A DNA stretch of 64,000 nt, taken from Methylobacterium mesophilicum SR1.6/6. GTDB taxonomy: Bacteria; Pseudomonadota; Alphaproteobacteria; Rhizobiales; Beijerinckiaceae. The DNA is taken from contig NZ_CP043538.1 of the NCBI RefSeq assembly GCF_000364445.2, positions 6,157,447 to 6,221,446 on the forward strand, read 5' to 3'. Shown piece after piece: positions 50,523-60,760 of the stretch. The notes under the pieces were generated by a model. It worked only from the letters and a program-made list of their open reading frames with translations, had not been told where the DNA came from and did not search any database. How positions within the stretch are numbered: the first letter of the stretch is position 1; each line of letters starts with the position of its first letter. The position numbers were made by a program, and so were the translations under genes.

Positions 50523-50573
50523 ATGACCACGGTCCTTATTGTAGCGGTAGCGTCACCGACGGGGCGGCCCTGA
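50523..50573 (+). CDS. ilvBH leader peptide (attenuator)
   Basis: A 16-residue reading frame, MTTVLIVAVASPTGRP, rich in Val, Leu, Ile and Ala codons and followed about 33 bases later by a T-run hairpin (50606-50628). This is the layout of attenuated branched-chain amino acid operons: when charged Val/Leu/Ile tRNAs are scarce, ribosomes stall on the leader and the terminator does not form. Confidence 0.85.
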   Translation: MTTVLIVAVASPTGRP

Positions 50574-50605
50574 GCTAGGGCCGCGATCCGGGCGGTGGCG
50601 CATGC

Positions 50606-50628
50606 AGGGTCCCTCGGGGCCCTTTTTT
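50606..50628 (+). terminator. ilvBH attenuator terminator
   Basis: The 7-base stem AGGGTCC/GGGCCCT (one T-G pair) closes a CTCG loop and runs into TTTTTT. It lies between the leader peptide and ilvB, so it acts inside the operon leader. Confidence 0.85.
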
Positions 50629-50796
50629 GTTGCCCGCGTCCGGGCGGATGGGTCTGAGACGGACGGTTATCCGAGGCGAGAGACACCTTCGGGCGAGGCG
50701 GACACCGCTTCACCAGACGGGGGTGCCGGGAGAGAGGACGGGGTAGGGCGGCGATTCGAGGATCGCGGTGGCCCCGGAGAGCGCGAGGAGACGAGC

Positions 50797-52572
50797 ATGG
50801 GCGGCGAGGTCATGACCGGGGCCGAGATGGTCATCCGGGCCTTCCAGGATCAGGGTGTCGACACGCTGTTCGGGTATCCGGGCGGCGCCGTACTGCCGAT
50901 CTACGACGCGCTCTTCCACCAGAACGCCGTCAAGCACATCCTCGTCCGCCACGAGCAGGGCGCCGTCCACGCTGCGGAGGGCTATGCCCGCTCATCCGGG
51001 AAGGTCGGCTGCGTCCTCGTCACCTCGGGCCCCGGCGCCACCAACATCGTCACCGGGCTCACCGACGCGATGCTGGATTCGATCCCGCTGGTCTGCATCA
51101 CTGGCCAGGTTCCGACGCACCTGATCGGCACCGACGCGTTCCAGGAATGCGACACGGTCGGCATCACGCGCCACTGCACGAAGCACAATTACCTGGTCAA
51201 ATCGATCGACGACCTGCCGCGCATCCTGCACGAGGCGTTCTACGTCGCGGCGAACGGCCGGCCGGGCCCGGTCGTGGTCGATCTGCCCAAGGACATCCAG
51301 TTCGCCTCCGGCCTCTACGAGCGCCCGGAGATCGCGAGCCACAAGACCTACCGCCCGGCCGTCAAGGGCGATGCCGACCGGATCCGCGCGGCCGTCGACC
51401 TGATGGCGACCGCCCGCCGGCCGGTCTTCTACACCGGCGGCGGCGTGATCAACTCGGGCCCGGAGGCGTCGCGCCTGCTGCGCGAGCTCGTCCGCGAGAC
51501 CGGCTTCCCGATCACCTCGACGCTGATGGGACTCGGCGCCTATCCGGGCACGGACGAGAAGTTCCTGGGCATGCTCGGCATGCACGGGACCTACGAGGCC
51601 AACCTCGCGATGCACGAGTGCGACGTGATGATCTGCGTCGGCGCCCGGTTCGACGACCGGATCACCGGCCGGCTCGACGCGTTCTCGCCCTTCTCCAAGA
51701 AGATCCACATCGACGTCGACGCCTCCTCGATCAACAAGGTCGTCAAGGTCGATGTCGGGATCGTCGGCGACTGCGCCTCGGTGCTCGGCGACATGCTGGA
51801 GGCGTGGCGCGCCCTGCCGTCGCGGCCCGACAAATCGAACCTCGATCCGTGGTTCCAGAAGATCAACGCCTGGAAGGCGCGGGACTGCCTCGCCTACTGG
51901 CCGTCGGGCACGATCATCAAGCCGCAATACGCGGTCCAGCGCCTCTACGAGGCCTGCAAGAGCCGCGAGACCTACATCACGACGGAAGTCGGCCAGCACC
52001 AGATGTGGGCCGCCCAGTACTTCAAGTACGACGAGCCGAACCGCTGGATGACGTCGGGCGGCCTCGGCACGATGGGCTACGGCCTGCCGGCGGCGATCGG
52101 CACGCAGCTCGCGCACCCGGAGGGGCTCGTGATCGACATCGCCGGCGAGGCCTCGATCCTGATGAACATGCAGGAGATGTCGACGGCGGTGCAGTACCGC
52201 CTGCCGATCAAGGTGTTCATCCTGAACAACGAGTACATGGGCATGGTCCGCCAGTGGCAGGAGCTGCTGCACGGCTCGCGCTACTCCCAGAGCTACTCGG
52301 AGAGCCTGCCGGATTTCGTGAAGCTCGCGGAGGCCTACGGCGCGAAGGGTATGCGCTGCGAGAAGCCGGGCGACCTCGACGGCGCCATCGCGGAGATGCT
52401 CAGCCATGACGGCCCGGTGATCTTCGACTGCATCGTCGACAAAACCGAGAACTGCTTCCCGATGATCCCGTCGGGCAAGGCGCACAACGAGATGCTCCTG
52501 TCCGATTACCTCGGCGAGACCGGCGTCGAGCTCGGCGACGTGATCTCCGAGGAAGGCAAGATGCTGGTGTGA
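50797..52572 (+). CDS. ilvB: Acetolactate synthase large subunit
   Basis: 591 residues. N-terminal TPP domain with GYPGGAVLPIYDAL and the catalytic Glu in RHEQGAVHAAEGYAR; middle FAD domain (GGVINSGPEASRLLREL); C-terminal TPP domain where GDG is GEA (DIAGEASILMNMQEM...LNNEYMGM), as in other alphaproteobacterial IlvB. It condenses pyruvate to acetolactate or with 2-ketobutyrate to acetohydroxybutyrate. The ATG at 50797 has GCGAGGAG 6 bases ahead; a second ATG at 50812 is possible. Confidence 0.97.
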   Translation: MGGEVMTGAEMVIRAFQDQGVDTLFGYPGGAVLPIYDALFHQNAVKHILVRHEQGAVHAAEGYARSSGKVGCVLVTSGPGATNIVTGLTDAMLDSIPLVCITGQVPTHLIGTDAFQECDTVGITRHCTKHNYLVKSIDDLPRILHEAFYVAANGRPGPVVVDLPKDIQFASGLYERPEIASHKTYRPAVKGDADRIRAAVDLMATARRPVFYTGGGVINSGPEASRLLRELVRETGFPITSTLMGLGAYPGTDEKFLGMLGMHGTYEANLAMHECDVMICVGARFDDRITGRLDAFSPFSKKIHIDVDASSINKVVKVDVGIVGDCASVLGDMLEAWRALPSRPDKSNLDPWFQKINAWKARDCLAYWPSGTIIKPQYAVQRLYEACKSRETYITTEVGQHQMWAAQYFKYDEPNRWMTSGGLGTMGYGLPAAIGTQLAHPEGLVIDIAGEASILMNMQEMSTAVQYRLPIKVFILNNEYMGMVRQWQELLHGSRYSQSYSESLPDFVKLAEAYGAKGMRCEKPGDLDGAIAEMLSHDGPVIFDCIVDKTENCFPMIPSGKAHNEMLLSDYLGETGVELGDVISEEGKMLV

Positions 52573-52653
52573 GGGAGGGCGGCCCGGCTCGTCGCCGGGC
52601 CGCGATCCGCCGCTGCGGCGGCGTTGGGTCGAACGACGAGGACTTGCCCCGCG

Positions 52654-53196
52654 ATGAACGCGATGAACACCCACTACCCCGAGCCCGTCCGCGTCGAGCC
52701 GATCAATCGGCACACGCTCGCGGTGATCGTCGACAACGAGCCCGGCGTGCTCGCCCGCATCTCGGGGATGTTCTCCGGCCGCGGCTACAACATCGAGAGC
52801 CTGACCGTCTCCGAGACCGAGGAGGCGCGCCACATCTCGCGCATCACCATCGTGACCGCGGGCACCAACGCCGTGATCGAGCAGATCAAGGCGCAGCTCG
52901 ACCGGCTGGTGCCGGTGCACCGGGTCGTGGACCTGACGCTCCAGGGCAACGCCATCGAGCGCGAGATCTGCCTCGTGAAGGTGAAGGGCGAGGGCGAGCA
53001 CCGCAGCGAGGCCCTGCGGCTGGCCGCCGCCTTCGGCGCCAAGACGCTGGATGCCACACTCAACTCCTTCGTGTTCGAGCTGACCGGCGCCACCGAGGAG
53101 ATCGACCGGTTCGTGCGCCTGATGAGCGTGATCGGGCTCGTGGAGATCTGCCGGACCGGCATCTCCGCGATGGGGCGCGGGGCGGAGCCGCTCTGA
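52654..53196 (+). CDS. ilvH: Acetolactate synthase small subunit
   Basis: 180 residues with an N-terminal ACT domain (HTLAVIVDNEPGVLARISGMFSGRGYNIESLTV) that binds valine for feedback inhibition, and the IlvH C-terminal domain (EREICLVKVKGEGEHRSEALRLAAAFGAKTLD). It is 81 bases downstream of ilvB in the same operon. The ATG at 52654 fits the family; a TTG 10 codons upstream has no similarity. Confidence 0.97.
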   Translation: MNAMNTHYPEPVRVEPINRHTLAVIVDNEPGVLARISGMFSGRGYNIESLTVSETEEARHISRITIVTAGTNAVIEQIKAQLDRLVPVHRVVDLTLQGNAIEREICLVKVKGEGEHRSEALRLAAAFGAKTLDATLNSFVFELTGATEEIDRFVRLMSVIGLVEICRTGISAMGRGAEPL

Positions 53197-53321
53197 GGTC
53201 TCGACGCGCGGCCAGTCGGTGCTCGGGGGAGCCGAAGCCTATCATCGGATCTCCTGGCGGCAGTCGGTTGGCCGTTGTTGCCGAAAACGCCGCGCCCGCG
53301 TTCGTCGATCAAGGACCCCGC

Positions 53322-53966
53322 ATGACCGCCCGCACCCTCTACTACGCCCCCGGCGCCTGCTCGCTCGCCGCCCACATCGTCCTGGAGGAATCCGGGCTTC
53401 CATACGAGGGCGTCAAGCTCGACCTCGCGGCGGGCGACCAGCGCCGGCCGGAATACCTTGCGATCAACGATCGGGGCCGCGTGCCGGCCCTGACCGAGGA
53501 TGGCTGGGTGCTCACCGAATGCGCGGCCATCCTGCGCCACGTCGCCCGTCAGGTGCCGGAGAAGGGGCTGTGGCCCACGGATCTCCGCGAGCAGGCGGCC
53601 GCCGACGAATGGCTCGGCTGGCTCGCCTGCAACCATCACATCACCTACGCCCATGTCCGCCGCCCTGAGCGCTACACCGAGGACGAGAGTGCCTTCGAGG
53701 GCATCAAGGCCAAGGCCGCCAACACCTACGCGGATCTCGCCACCATGACCGAGGTGCGCCTCTCGCACGGCGGCTGGGCCGTGGGCGACCGGTTCAGCGT
53801 GGTGGACGCCTACCTGATGGTCTTTTGGTTCTGGGCCAACGGACCGACGCTCCGGTTCGACATGGCCGGCCGCTTCCCGGCCTGGACCGCCCATGCCCGC
53901 CGCGTCGCCGAGCGACCGGCCGTGCATGCCGTCTTCGCCCGCGAGGGGCTGCCGCTCCCGCGCTGA
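53322..53966 (+). CDS. Glutathione S-transferase family protein
   Basis: 214 residues: thioredoxin-like N-terminal domain (LYYAPGACSLAAHIVLEESGLPYEGVKLDLAAGD, with RVPALTEDGWVLTECAAILRHVA for the glutathione site) and the helical C-terminal domain (VGDRFSVVDAYLMVFWFWA). ACSLAAHI resembles the Beta-class pattern. Its substrate is unknown. It is separated from ilvH by 125 bases. Confidence 0.93.
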   Translation: MTARTLYYAPGACSLAAHIVLEESGLPYEGVKLDLAAGDQRRPEYLAINDRGRVPALTEDGWVLTECAAILRHVARQVPEKGLWPTDLREQAAADEWLGWLACNHHITYAHVRRPERYTEDESAFEGIKAKAANTYADLATMTEVRLSHGGWAVGDRFSVVDAYLMVFWFWANGPTLRFDMAGRFPAWTAHARRVAERPAVHAVFAREGLPLPR

Positions 53967-54025
53967 AGCCCGTGATCGCCGGATCGGCCACAAAGCTGTA
54001 ATCCGGCGTTCCGCCTTACGACAGT

Positions 54026-54164
54026 GATCCCACGCTCGACCTCATCCTGAGGCGCCGGAGCGCAGCGGAGGCCTCGAAGGAGCCTTCCAGGGCAGGTGGC
54101 GCCTTCTGGAACCCTCCTTCGAAGCTGCTGCGCAGCACCTCAGGATGAGGTCGAGGGTGGGATC
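54026..54164. repeat. Long inverted repeat, family B
   Basis: Arms of 27 bases (GATCCCACGCTCGACCTCATCCTGAGG and its near-exact complement at 54138-54164, one mismatch) enclose a second inner pairing (GAAGGAGCCTTCCAG and CTGGAACCCTCCTTC). Such an element (distinct from family A) is common between genes in Methylobacterium-type genomes, as I recall. It lies between the GST gene and the TetR gene. Confidence 0.85.
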
Positions 54165-54230
54165 GAATGGGGTTGGCGGGATTCGAGGACCCCAGACCCT
54201 CTTGCCGCGGCGGTCGAATCGGCCTACAGC

Positions 54231-54253
54231 GCGTACCGTACGGTACGGTACGC
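54231..54253. promoter_or_regulatory. Perfect 23-base palindrome, probable TetR operator
   Basis: Two 11-base arms, GCGTACCGTAC and GTACGGTACGC, around a single central G. It ends 8 bases before the TetR start, so binding would block its own transcription start or translation. The match to a dimeric TetR site is very good. Confidence 0.85.
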
Positions 54254-54261
54254 CACTCGAG

Positions 54262-54918
54262 ATGATGCAGGCCAGCGCCACAGCAGAGCAGGAAGCCCCG
54301 TCGGCCCGCCAGCAGGCGGTGCTGGACGCCGTGCTCGGCCTGATGGTCGAGGACGGCGAGCAGGTCACCATGGACGCCGTCGCGCGCCGGGCGAGCTGCT
54401 CGAAGGAGACGCTCTACAAGTGGTTCGGCGACCGGGACGGGTTGCTGACCGCGACGGTGCGCTGGCAGGCCTCCCGGGTCCATGCCGGGACTGACAGCGC
54501 TCAGGTGCTCGACGGCGCGACCCTGCGGGAGCGCCTGCAGGATTTCGCCGCGACGTGGCTGGAGGTCATCACCGGCCCGACCTCGGTGGCGCTGAACCGC
54601 ATCGCCATCGCGCATGCGGGCTCGCGCAAGAGCAACCTCGGCGGCATCGTCCTGGCGAACGGGCGCTTCGCCATCGGCGAGCGGGTGAAGCCCGTGCTGG
54701 AGGCGGGGCGCGCCGCCGGCCTGCTGACCTTCGCCGACAGCGAGGCCGCCTTCCGCACCTTCTTCGGCCTCGTCGGCCGGGATATCCAGATTCGCCTTCT
54801 GCTCGGCGAGACACTCGACCTCGACGGGGCCGAGATCCGGCGCGACGCGGGCCGCGCCGTCGAGCAGTTCCTGGCCCTCTACGGCCGGGCCAAACCCGAC
54901 CCGAAACACCAAGTCTAA
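54262..54918 (+). CDS. TetR-family regulator
   Basis: 218 residues (from ATG 54262; ATG 54265 also possible). HTH at the N-terminus (VTMDAVARRASCSKETLYKWFGDRDGLLTATV) with the typical TetR helix 3, and a TetR_C_7-like C-terminal domain. A perfect palindrome sits just before it. It is 12 bases upstream of ilvC in the same direction, but a regulator of branched-chain synthesis is not implied; it may only share the transcript. Confidence 0.94.
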   Translation: MMQASATAEQEAPSARQQAVLDAVLGLMVEDGEQVTMDAVARRASCSKETLYKWFGDRDGLLTATVRWQASRVHAGTDSAQVLDGATLRERLQDFAATWLEVITGPTSVALNRIAIAHAGSRKSNLGGIVLANGRFAIGERVKPVLEAGRAAGLLTFADSEAAFRTFFGLVGRDIQIRLLLGETLDLDGAEIRRDAGRAVEQFLALYGRAKPDPKHQV

Positions 54919-55950
<1,032 letters not shown>

Positions 55951-55966
55951 TCCTTTCTCGAACGAC

Positions 55967-55989
55967 GCGGCCGGGCTCTGCCCGGCCGC
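55967..55989 (+). terminator. Hairpin after ilvC
   Basis: A perfect 10-base stem (GCGGCCGGGC and GCCCGGCCGC) with a TCT loop, 17 bases after the ilvC stop. It has no T-run, like many transcript ends in GC-rich bacteria. Confidence 0.7.
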
Positions 55990-56116
55990 GCTGGGGCCGG
56001 TCGCGCGAAGGCGTGGCCGGCCCTTCGCGTTCCGGGTTGTCCGGCACCGGACATCCCGGCCATAAGCCCGGCAGCGGTCCCGCGCGTACGAGGACCGGCA
56101 AGCGGAGAGGACACCC

Positions 56117-56770
56117 ATGGCATCGCTCTATTCCGACGCGCACCGGGCGCTGCAGGAGGAGTTCGGCACGACCAGACTCGCCGTGCGCCTCGACGAGGAC
56201 TGGGTCCACGAGACTGTTCAGCCGGACGAGGCCGCCTTCATCGGCTCCCGCGACATGTTCTTCCTCTCGACCGTCGACCCTGACGGCATGCCGACCGTCT
56301 CCTACAAGGGCGGCCCCACGGGCTTCGTGAAGGTGCCCGACCCCGGCACGCTCGTGTTCCCGGGCTTCGACGGCAACGGCATGTTCTACTCGATGGGCAA
56401 CATCGAGGGGCAGGCCAAGGTCGGCCTGCTGTTCATCGATTTCGAGACGCCGCACCGCATCCGCGTTCAGGGCCACGCGACGCTGCTGCGCGACGACGCG
56501 CTGATGGCCGAATACACCGAGGCCAAGTACCTCGTGAAGGTCGCGGTGACGAAGATCTGGGTCAACTGCCCGCGCTACATCCACAAGTACAAGAAGCTCG
56601 AGCAGAACAAGTACGTGCCGCAGCCCGGCCGCGAGACGCCGCTCGCCGCCTGGAAGCGCCTCGATCTCGCGGGCGACGTGATCAGCGACGCCGACAAGGC
56701 GCGTGTCGCCCAGGAGGGCAGGCTCGAGGTCTCCGAGTACGAGGCGCTGATGGCCCGCGGCGAAGCCTGA
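56117..56770 (+). CDS. Pyridoxamine 5'-phosphate oxidase-like flavoprotein
   Basis: 217 residues with the split-barrel FMN fold: FIGSRDMFFLSTVDPDGMPTVSYKGGPTGFVKV and GLLFIDFETPHRIRVQGHATLL. These proteins (PPOX family) bind FMN and may reduce small compounds or F420-like acceptors; this one lacks the PdxH hallmarks, so it is not the vitamin B6 enzyme. The C-terminal helical tail (ISDADKARVAQEGRLEVSEYEALMARGEA) is extra. GAGAGG precedes the ATG. Confidence 0.88.
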   Translation: MASLYSDAHRALQEEFGTTRLAVRLDEDWVHETVQPDEAAFIGSRDMFFLSTVDPDGMPTVSYKGGPTGFVKVPDPGTLVFPGFDGNGMFYSMGNIEGQAKVGLLFIDFETPHRIRVQGHATLLRDDALMAEYTEAKYLVKVAVTKIWVNCPRYIHKYKKLEQNKYVPQPGRETPLAAWKRLDLAGDVISDADKARVAQEGRLEVSEYEALMARGEA

Positions 56771-56774
56771 GCCG

Positions 56775-57554
56775 CTACCGCGCCCGCGCCACGACGAACA
56801 CCCGCGGAAACGCGAGCAGGCGCCGCCCGTCGCTGCGCGGCGGGTAGGCGGCGTCAATCGCGCGCGTGTAGGCCGCCAGGAAGCCGGCCCGTTCCTCGGG
56901 ATCGAGCGGATCGAGGAACGGCCGGAGCCCGGTGGCGCTCACCCACTCCACGATGGCGGCGGCATCCGCCATCCGGTGGTGATAGGCGGTGCGCCAGACA
57001 TCGACGGCGGCGGCGTGCGGCGCCAGCAGGTCGTGATAGGCGGCCGGCTCCAGCATGCGCCCGAGGCGGCCGGCCACGGCCGGATCCCCGATCGCCGCCG
57101 ACCAGGGCCCCGCGCCGGCCACCTCGCGCATCAGGCGGTGTGTCGGCTCGGCGAGATTGTCGGGCATCTGCACGGCGAGCACGCCGCCCGGGGCGAGGAG
57201 CCCGAAGAGCCGCGGCAGCAGGGTCGCGTGGTCCGGCAGCCACTGGAGAACCGCGTTGGCATAGATCAGGTCCGGCGCCCGATCAGGGGTCCACGTCCCG
57301 GCATCGGCCTGCGCGAAGGCGAGGCCCGGGAGGCGCACGCGGGCGCTTTCCAGCATCGCCGGGGAAGTGTCGAGGCCGATCACCTCCGTGCCGGGAAAGC
57401 GCGCCGCGATCAGCGCGGTGGAGTTGCCGGGCCCGCAGCCGAGGTCGTAGGCCAGGAGCGGCGCGTCGAGGGGCACGCGCGCGAGGAGCTCGGCGGCCGG
57501 GCGCGTCCGCTCATCCTCGAAGCGGCTGTAGAGGGCGGGGTTCCAATCGGCCAT
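56775..57554 (-). CDS. tam: Trans-aconitate 2-methyltransferase-like SAM methyltransferase
   Basis: 259 residues, [32 protein letters not shown] (SAM motif I), [15 protein letters not shown] and a typical Tam ending. Tam methylates trans-aconitate, which would otherwise inhibit aconitase. The length and pattern match E. coli Tam. It is convergent with the PPOX-like gene (4-base gap) and downstream of the HAD gene. Confidence 0.9.
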   Translation of the reverse strand: MADWNPALYSRFEDERTRPAAELLARVPLDAPLLAYDLGCGPGNSTALIAARFPGTEVIGLDTSPAMLESARVRLPGLAFAQADAGTWTPDRAPDLIYANAVLQWLPDHATLLPRLFGLLAPGGVLAVQMPDNLAEPTHRLMREVAGAGPWSAAIGDPAVAGRLGRMLEPAAYHDLLAPHAAAVDVWRTAYHHRMADAAAIVEWVSATGLRPFLDPLDPEERAGFLAAYTRAIDAAYPPRSDGRRLLAFPRVFVVARAR

Positions 57555-57576
57555 CGCACCCCTCCGTTGATCCCGT

Positions 57577-58278
57577 TCAGCAACCGAGCTGGTCGGCGAG
57601 ATCCGCCAGGTCCCGCGCCGCGTGGGTGACCGGCACCGTCGGCGCCGCCTCGCCGCCGGCGGGGCCGTGCTCGTGGGGCCGGGCGATGTGGGCGGTGGCG
57701 AGCCCGTGGCTCGCAGCCGCCGCGAGATCGCTGGAATGGGCGGCGACCATCATGGTCTCGCCGGCGGCGAAGCCGAACGCCGCCACGGCGTCGCGGTAGA
57801 GCGCCGCCTTCGGCTTGTAGTCGCGGGAATAGCCGGCGCCGAGCACCGCGTCGAAGATCAGGCCGTTGCGGCGGGCGAGGTCGGCCATCAGCCGGACATG
57901 CCCGTTCGAGTTCGGCGCCAGGAGGTGCTTTTCCCGTAAGCGCCGCAGCGCCTCCGGCACCTCGGACCACGCATCGAGCGTGTGCCAGGCCTGGACCAGC
58001 TCCCGCCGCACGTCCTGCGCCACGCCCGCGATGCCGAACTGCGCCAGGACGTCCGGCAGGGACTCGGCCTGGAGCGTGTCGAGGTCGACGAAGGGACGGG
58101 CGCCGGAGCGCACCGGCTCCATGGAGGGCTGGTAGCGGGCGCGCCACGCATCCGCGAAGGCGCCGGCATCGAGGTTCGGCGCGACGGGCGCCAGCAGACG
58201 CCCGGCCTCGCGGGCGATTCCGGATCGCCAGTCGACCAGCGTCCCGAAGACGTCGAAGACCAGCGCCCGGACGGTCAC
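57577..58278 (-). CDS. HAD hydrolase, haloacid dehalogenase type II
   Basis: 233 residues. The nucleophile region is [17 protein letters not shown]; motif II is [13 protein letters not shown] and the later motifs are [12 protein letters not shown] and [16 protein letters not shown]. This is the L-2-haloacid dehalogenase branch, but activity on halo-acids is not proven by sequence. It starts with GTG at 58278, overlapping the trpS stop by 4 bases, so it is translated with trpS. Confidence 0.9.
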   Translation of the reverse strand: MTVRALVFDVFGTLVDWRSGIAREAGRLLAPVAPNLDAGAFADAWRARYQPSMEPVRSGARPFVDLDTLQAESLPDVLAQFGIAGVAQDVRRELVQAWHTLDAWSEVPEALRRLREKHLLAPNSNGHVRLMADLARRNGLIFDAVLGAGYSRDYKPKAALYRDAVAAFGFAAGETMMVAAHSSDLAAAASHGLATAHIARPHEHGPAGGEAAPTVPVTHAARDLADLADQLGC

Positions 58279-59339
58279 CGCACCGCCTGCAGGCTGGGAC
58301 CCCGCCGGACGAAGCCGACGATGTCCTTGACGGCGTCCAGGGTCTGCGCCGCGATGGCCTCGGCCCGGGCAGAGCCGTCGGCCAGCACGGCGTCGATGTG
58401 GCCCGGATCGGCGGTGAGGCGGCGCATCTCCTCGGCGATCGGCGCGAGGCTCGTCACCGCGAGGTCGGCCAAAGCCGGCTTGAAGGTCGAGAACTGCGCC
58501 CCCCCGAAATCGCGCAGCACGTCCTCGCGGCTGATGCCGGCGAGCGCCGCGTAGATCCCCACGAGGTTGTCGGCCTCCGGCCGCTCCTTCAGGCCCGCCA
58601 CCTCGGAGGGGAGGGGCTCCGGATCGGTCTTCGCCCGGCGGATCTTCTGCGCGATGGCGTCCGCGTCGTCCGTGAGGTTGATGCGGGCGTTGTCGGACGG
58701 GTCCGACTTCGACATCTTCTTGGTGCCGTCGCGCAGCGACATGACCCGGGCGGCCGGGCCGCCGATCAGCGGCTCGGTGATCGGGAAGAACGCGTCGCCG
58801 TGGCCGTGCGCGGTGATCGATCCCGAGAAATCGGTGTTGAACTTCTGGGCGATGTCCCGGGTCAGCTCCAGGTGCTGCTTCTGGTCCTCGCCGACGGGCA
58901 CGTGCGTCGCCCGGTAGGCCAGAATGTCGGCGGCCATCAGCACCGGGTAGTCGTAGAGGCCGATCGAGGCGTTCTCCCGGTCCTTGCCGGCCTTCTCCTT
59001 GAACTGGGTCATGCGGTTCAGCCAGCCGAGGCGGGCGACGCAGTTGAACACCCAGGCGAGCTCGGCGTGCTGCGGCACTTGGCTCTGGTTGAACACGATC
59101 GCGCGCTTGGGATCGATGCCGGCGGCGAGGAAGGCGGCCGTGACCTCGCGGATCTGGCCGCGCAGGGCCTCCGGATCCTGCCAGACGGTGATCGCGTGCA
59201 GGTCGACCACGCAGTACAGGCACTGCGCGTCGCGGTCCTGCATCTCGACGAAGCGCTTCACCGCCCCGAGATAGTTTCCGAGATGCAGGTTGCCGGTGGG
59301 CTGGACGCCCGAGAAGACCAATTCGGTGAACGCGGCCAT
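58275..59339 (-). CDS. trpS: Tryptophanyl-tRNA synthetase
   Basis: 354 residues. Class I signatures: the HIGH-like [13 protein letters not shown], the KMSKS motif [14 protein letters not shown], and the Trp-site segment [26 protein letters not shown]. It charges tRNA-Trp. It is 91 bases from the end of the endonuclease gene and heads a trpS-HAD pair. Confidence 0.98.
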   Translation of the reverse strand: MAAFTELVFSGVQPTGNLHLGNYLGAVKRFVEMQDRDAQCLYCVVDLHAITVWQDPEALRGQIREVTAAFLAAGIDPKRAIVFNQSQVPQHAELAWVFNCVARLGWLNRMTQFKEKAGKDRENASIGLYDYPVLMAADILAYRATHVPVGEDQKQHLELTRDIAQKFNTDFSGSITAHGHGDAFFPITEPLIGGPAARVMSLRDGTKKMSKSDPSDNARINLTDDADAIAQKIRRAKTDPEPLPSEVAGLKERPEADNLVGIYAALAGISREDVLRDFGGAQFSTFKPALADLAVTSLAPIAEEMRRLTADPGHIDAVLADGSARAEAIAAQTLDAVKDIVGFVRRGPSLQAVR

Positions 59340-59430
59340 CGGCGCCGATCCTGATACGTAAAAGCCGGGGCTCCGCGCCGTCCGGGCGCGGGGTTACTCG
59401 CACCCGTAGGCCGGACCGGTCAAGGACGCC

Positions 59431-60186
59431 TCACGGCTCCCGCATCGGCCGTCGCGCGCTGGGGCAGAGGTCGACCAGGACGCAGCGCCCGCAGGCGGGT
59501 TTCCGATGGTGGCAGACCTGCTGGCCGTGCAGCATCAGGATCTCGTGATTGTCGTAGATGTCCTGCGCGCTCCAGTCGGCCGGGAGCTGCGCCCGCAGGA
59601 TCGCGTGCGCCGGCCCGACATCGACCCGCGCGCCGATCAGCCCGAGGCGCTGGGCGACCCGGTGATGGTGGCTGTCCACCGGCAGGGCCGGCATCCGCAG
59701 GGTCGAGAACGACAGCACCGCGGCGCTCGTCTTCGGCCCGACGCCCGGAATCGCCTGCAGCCATGCCCGCGCGGCCTCAACCTCCATGTCGGCCAGGAAG
59801 GCGAGGTCGAGGCTGCCGCACCGGTCTCGGAGCGCGCGGAGCACGTCGCGGATGCGCGGCGCCTTCAACTCCGGCCACGTCACCCCCGCGATGGCGGCCT
59901 CGATCTCCGGCACCTCGGCCGCGATCACCGCCTCCCAGTCCGGGAAGCGCGCCCGCAGCGCCTTGAAGGCGCGGCCGGACTCGGCGTTGCGGGTCCGGTG
60001 CGACAGGAGCGAGGAGACGAGTTCGCTGACCGGATCGAGGCTGTGGAAGTACGGGATCGGGCAGCCGTAGACCGGGCAGAGCCGGGCATGGATCGCGAGC
60101 GCCTTCTCGGTGAGGGCGGGGTCGGTGGGCAGGAGCGCCGTCTTGCGCTTGCGCGGCGTGGCAGGGGCTCTGGTGGCGACGGGCAT
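59431..60186 (-). CDS. Endonuclease III-like DNA glycosylase (HhH-GPD, 4Fe-4S)
   Basis: 251 residues. The helix-hairpin-helix AIPGVGPKTSAAVLSF carries the catalytic Lys, VDSHHHRVAQRLGL carries the catalytic Asp, and CHHRKPACGRCVLVDLC (C-x6-C-x2-C-x5-C) holds the iron-sulfur cluster. It differs enough from classical Nth (N-terminus with CPVYGCPIPYFHSLDP) that the substrate could be another damaged base. A second, true nth may exist elsewhere in the genome. Confidence 0.92.
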   Translation of the reverse strand: MPVATRAPATPRKRKTALLPTDPALTEKALAIHARLCPVYGCPIPYFHSLDPVSELVSSLLSHRTRNAESGRAFKALRARFPDWEAVIAAEVPEIEAAIAGVTWPELKAPRIRDVLRALRDRCGSLDLAFLADMEVEAARAWLQAIPGVGPKTSAAVLSFSTLRMPALPVDSHHHRVAQRLGLIGARVDVGPAHAILRAQLPADWSAQDIYDNHEILMLHGQQVCHHRKPACGRCVLVDLCPSARRPMREP

Positions 60187-60369
60187 GGACGGCGAATCCG
60201 CGGACCGGCACCGCTGTTCCTGCCGGTCCGCGGCAGCGGCGAAGTGTCCTTGGCGGCGGCCCGGAACGCGCGTGCCGCCCGCCCGGGAGCCCGAACGGGA
60301 GTCGGACGTTGAACCGCGGGCCGCGGCGCGACCGCGCGGCGGTCGCCGGCTCGACTCCGAGGTGCCGAC

Positions 60370-60618
60370 ATGGTTGCGATCCACGATCCGCAGCCGGATC
60401 CGCAGGACACGCATTCCGAAGCGGATCTGGAACAGGTGAACCACAGGCTCGCGGCCTGGGCAGCCCGCTCCGCGGTGACGAGCGCCGCGCTCATCGACCG
60501 GTTCGAGGCGATGGGCTACGAGGTCCGCGGCAAGTCGGAGGAGGAGATCGCCGACGTCCTGCACCACCCGCCGACCCGCGGAACGCGCGGCGCATCCGGC
60601 TCCAAGCCTTCGGCGTGA
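60370..60618 (+). CDS. Hypothetical protein (82 aa)
   Basis: Acidic soluble protein with two likely helices (LEQVNHRLAAWAARSAVTSAALIDRFEAMGYEVRGKSEEEIADVLHHPP). A GAGG site precedes the ATG. It is divergent from the endonuclease gene. No family is recognised. Confidence 0.5.
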   Translation: MVAIHDPQPDPQDTHSEADLEQVNHRLAAWAARSAVTSAALIDRFEAMGYEVRGKSEEEIADVLHHPPTRGTRGASGSKPSA

Positions 60619-60679
60619 TGCGCGCTCCGACGCCGGGCCGGCATTCCTTCGCCGGAGCGCGACCTAGCTGTGGGTTGTA

Positions 60680-60697
60680 GGTAAATAAGCCTTTACC
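60680..60697. promoter_or_regulatory. Inverted repeat upstream of the DUF6456 gene
   Basis: GGTAAA and TTTACC around TAAGCC, in the A/T-rich stretch 60670-60715 that probably includes the promoter of the gene at 60761. The binding factor is unknown. Confidence 0.35.
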
Positions 60698-60760
60698 CGA
60701 TAAGATTTCCTGAGACTATGGAGCGCGTGCGCATCTCGCGCGCTGGGTCCGGAACAAAAC

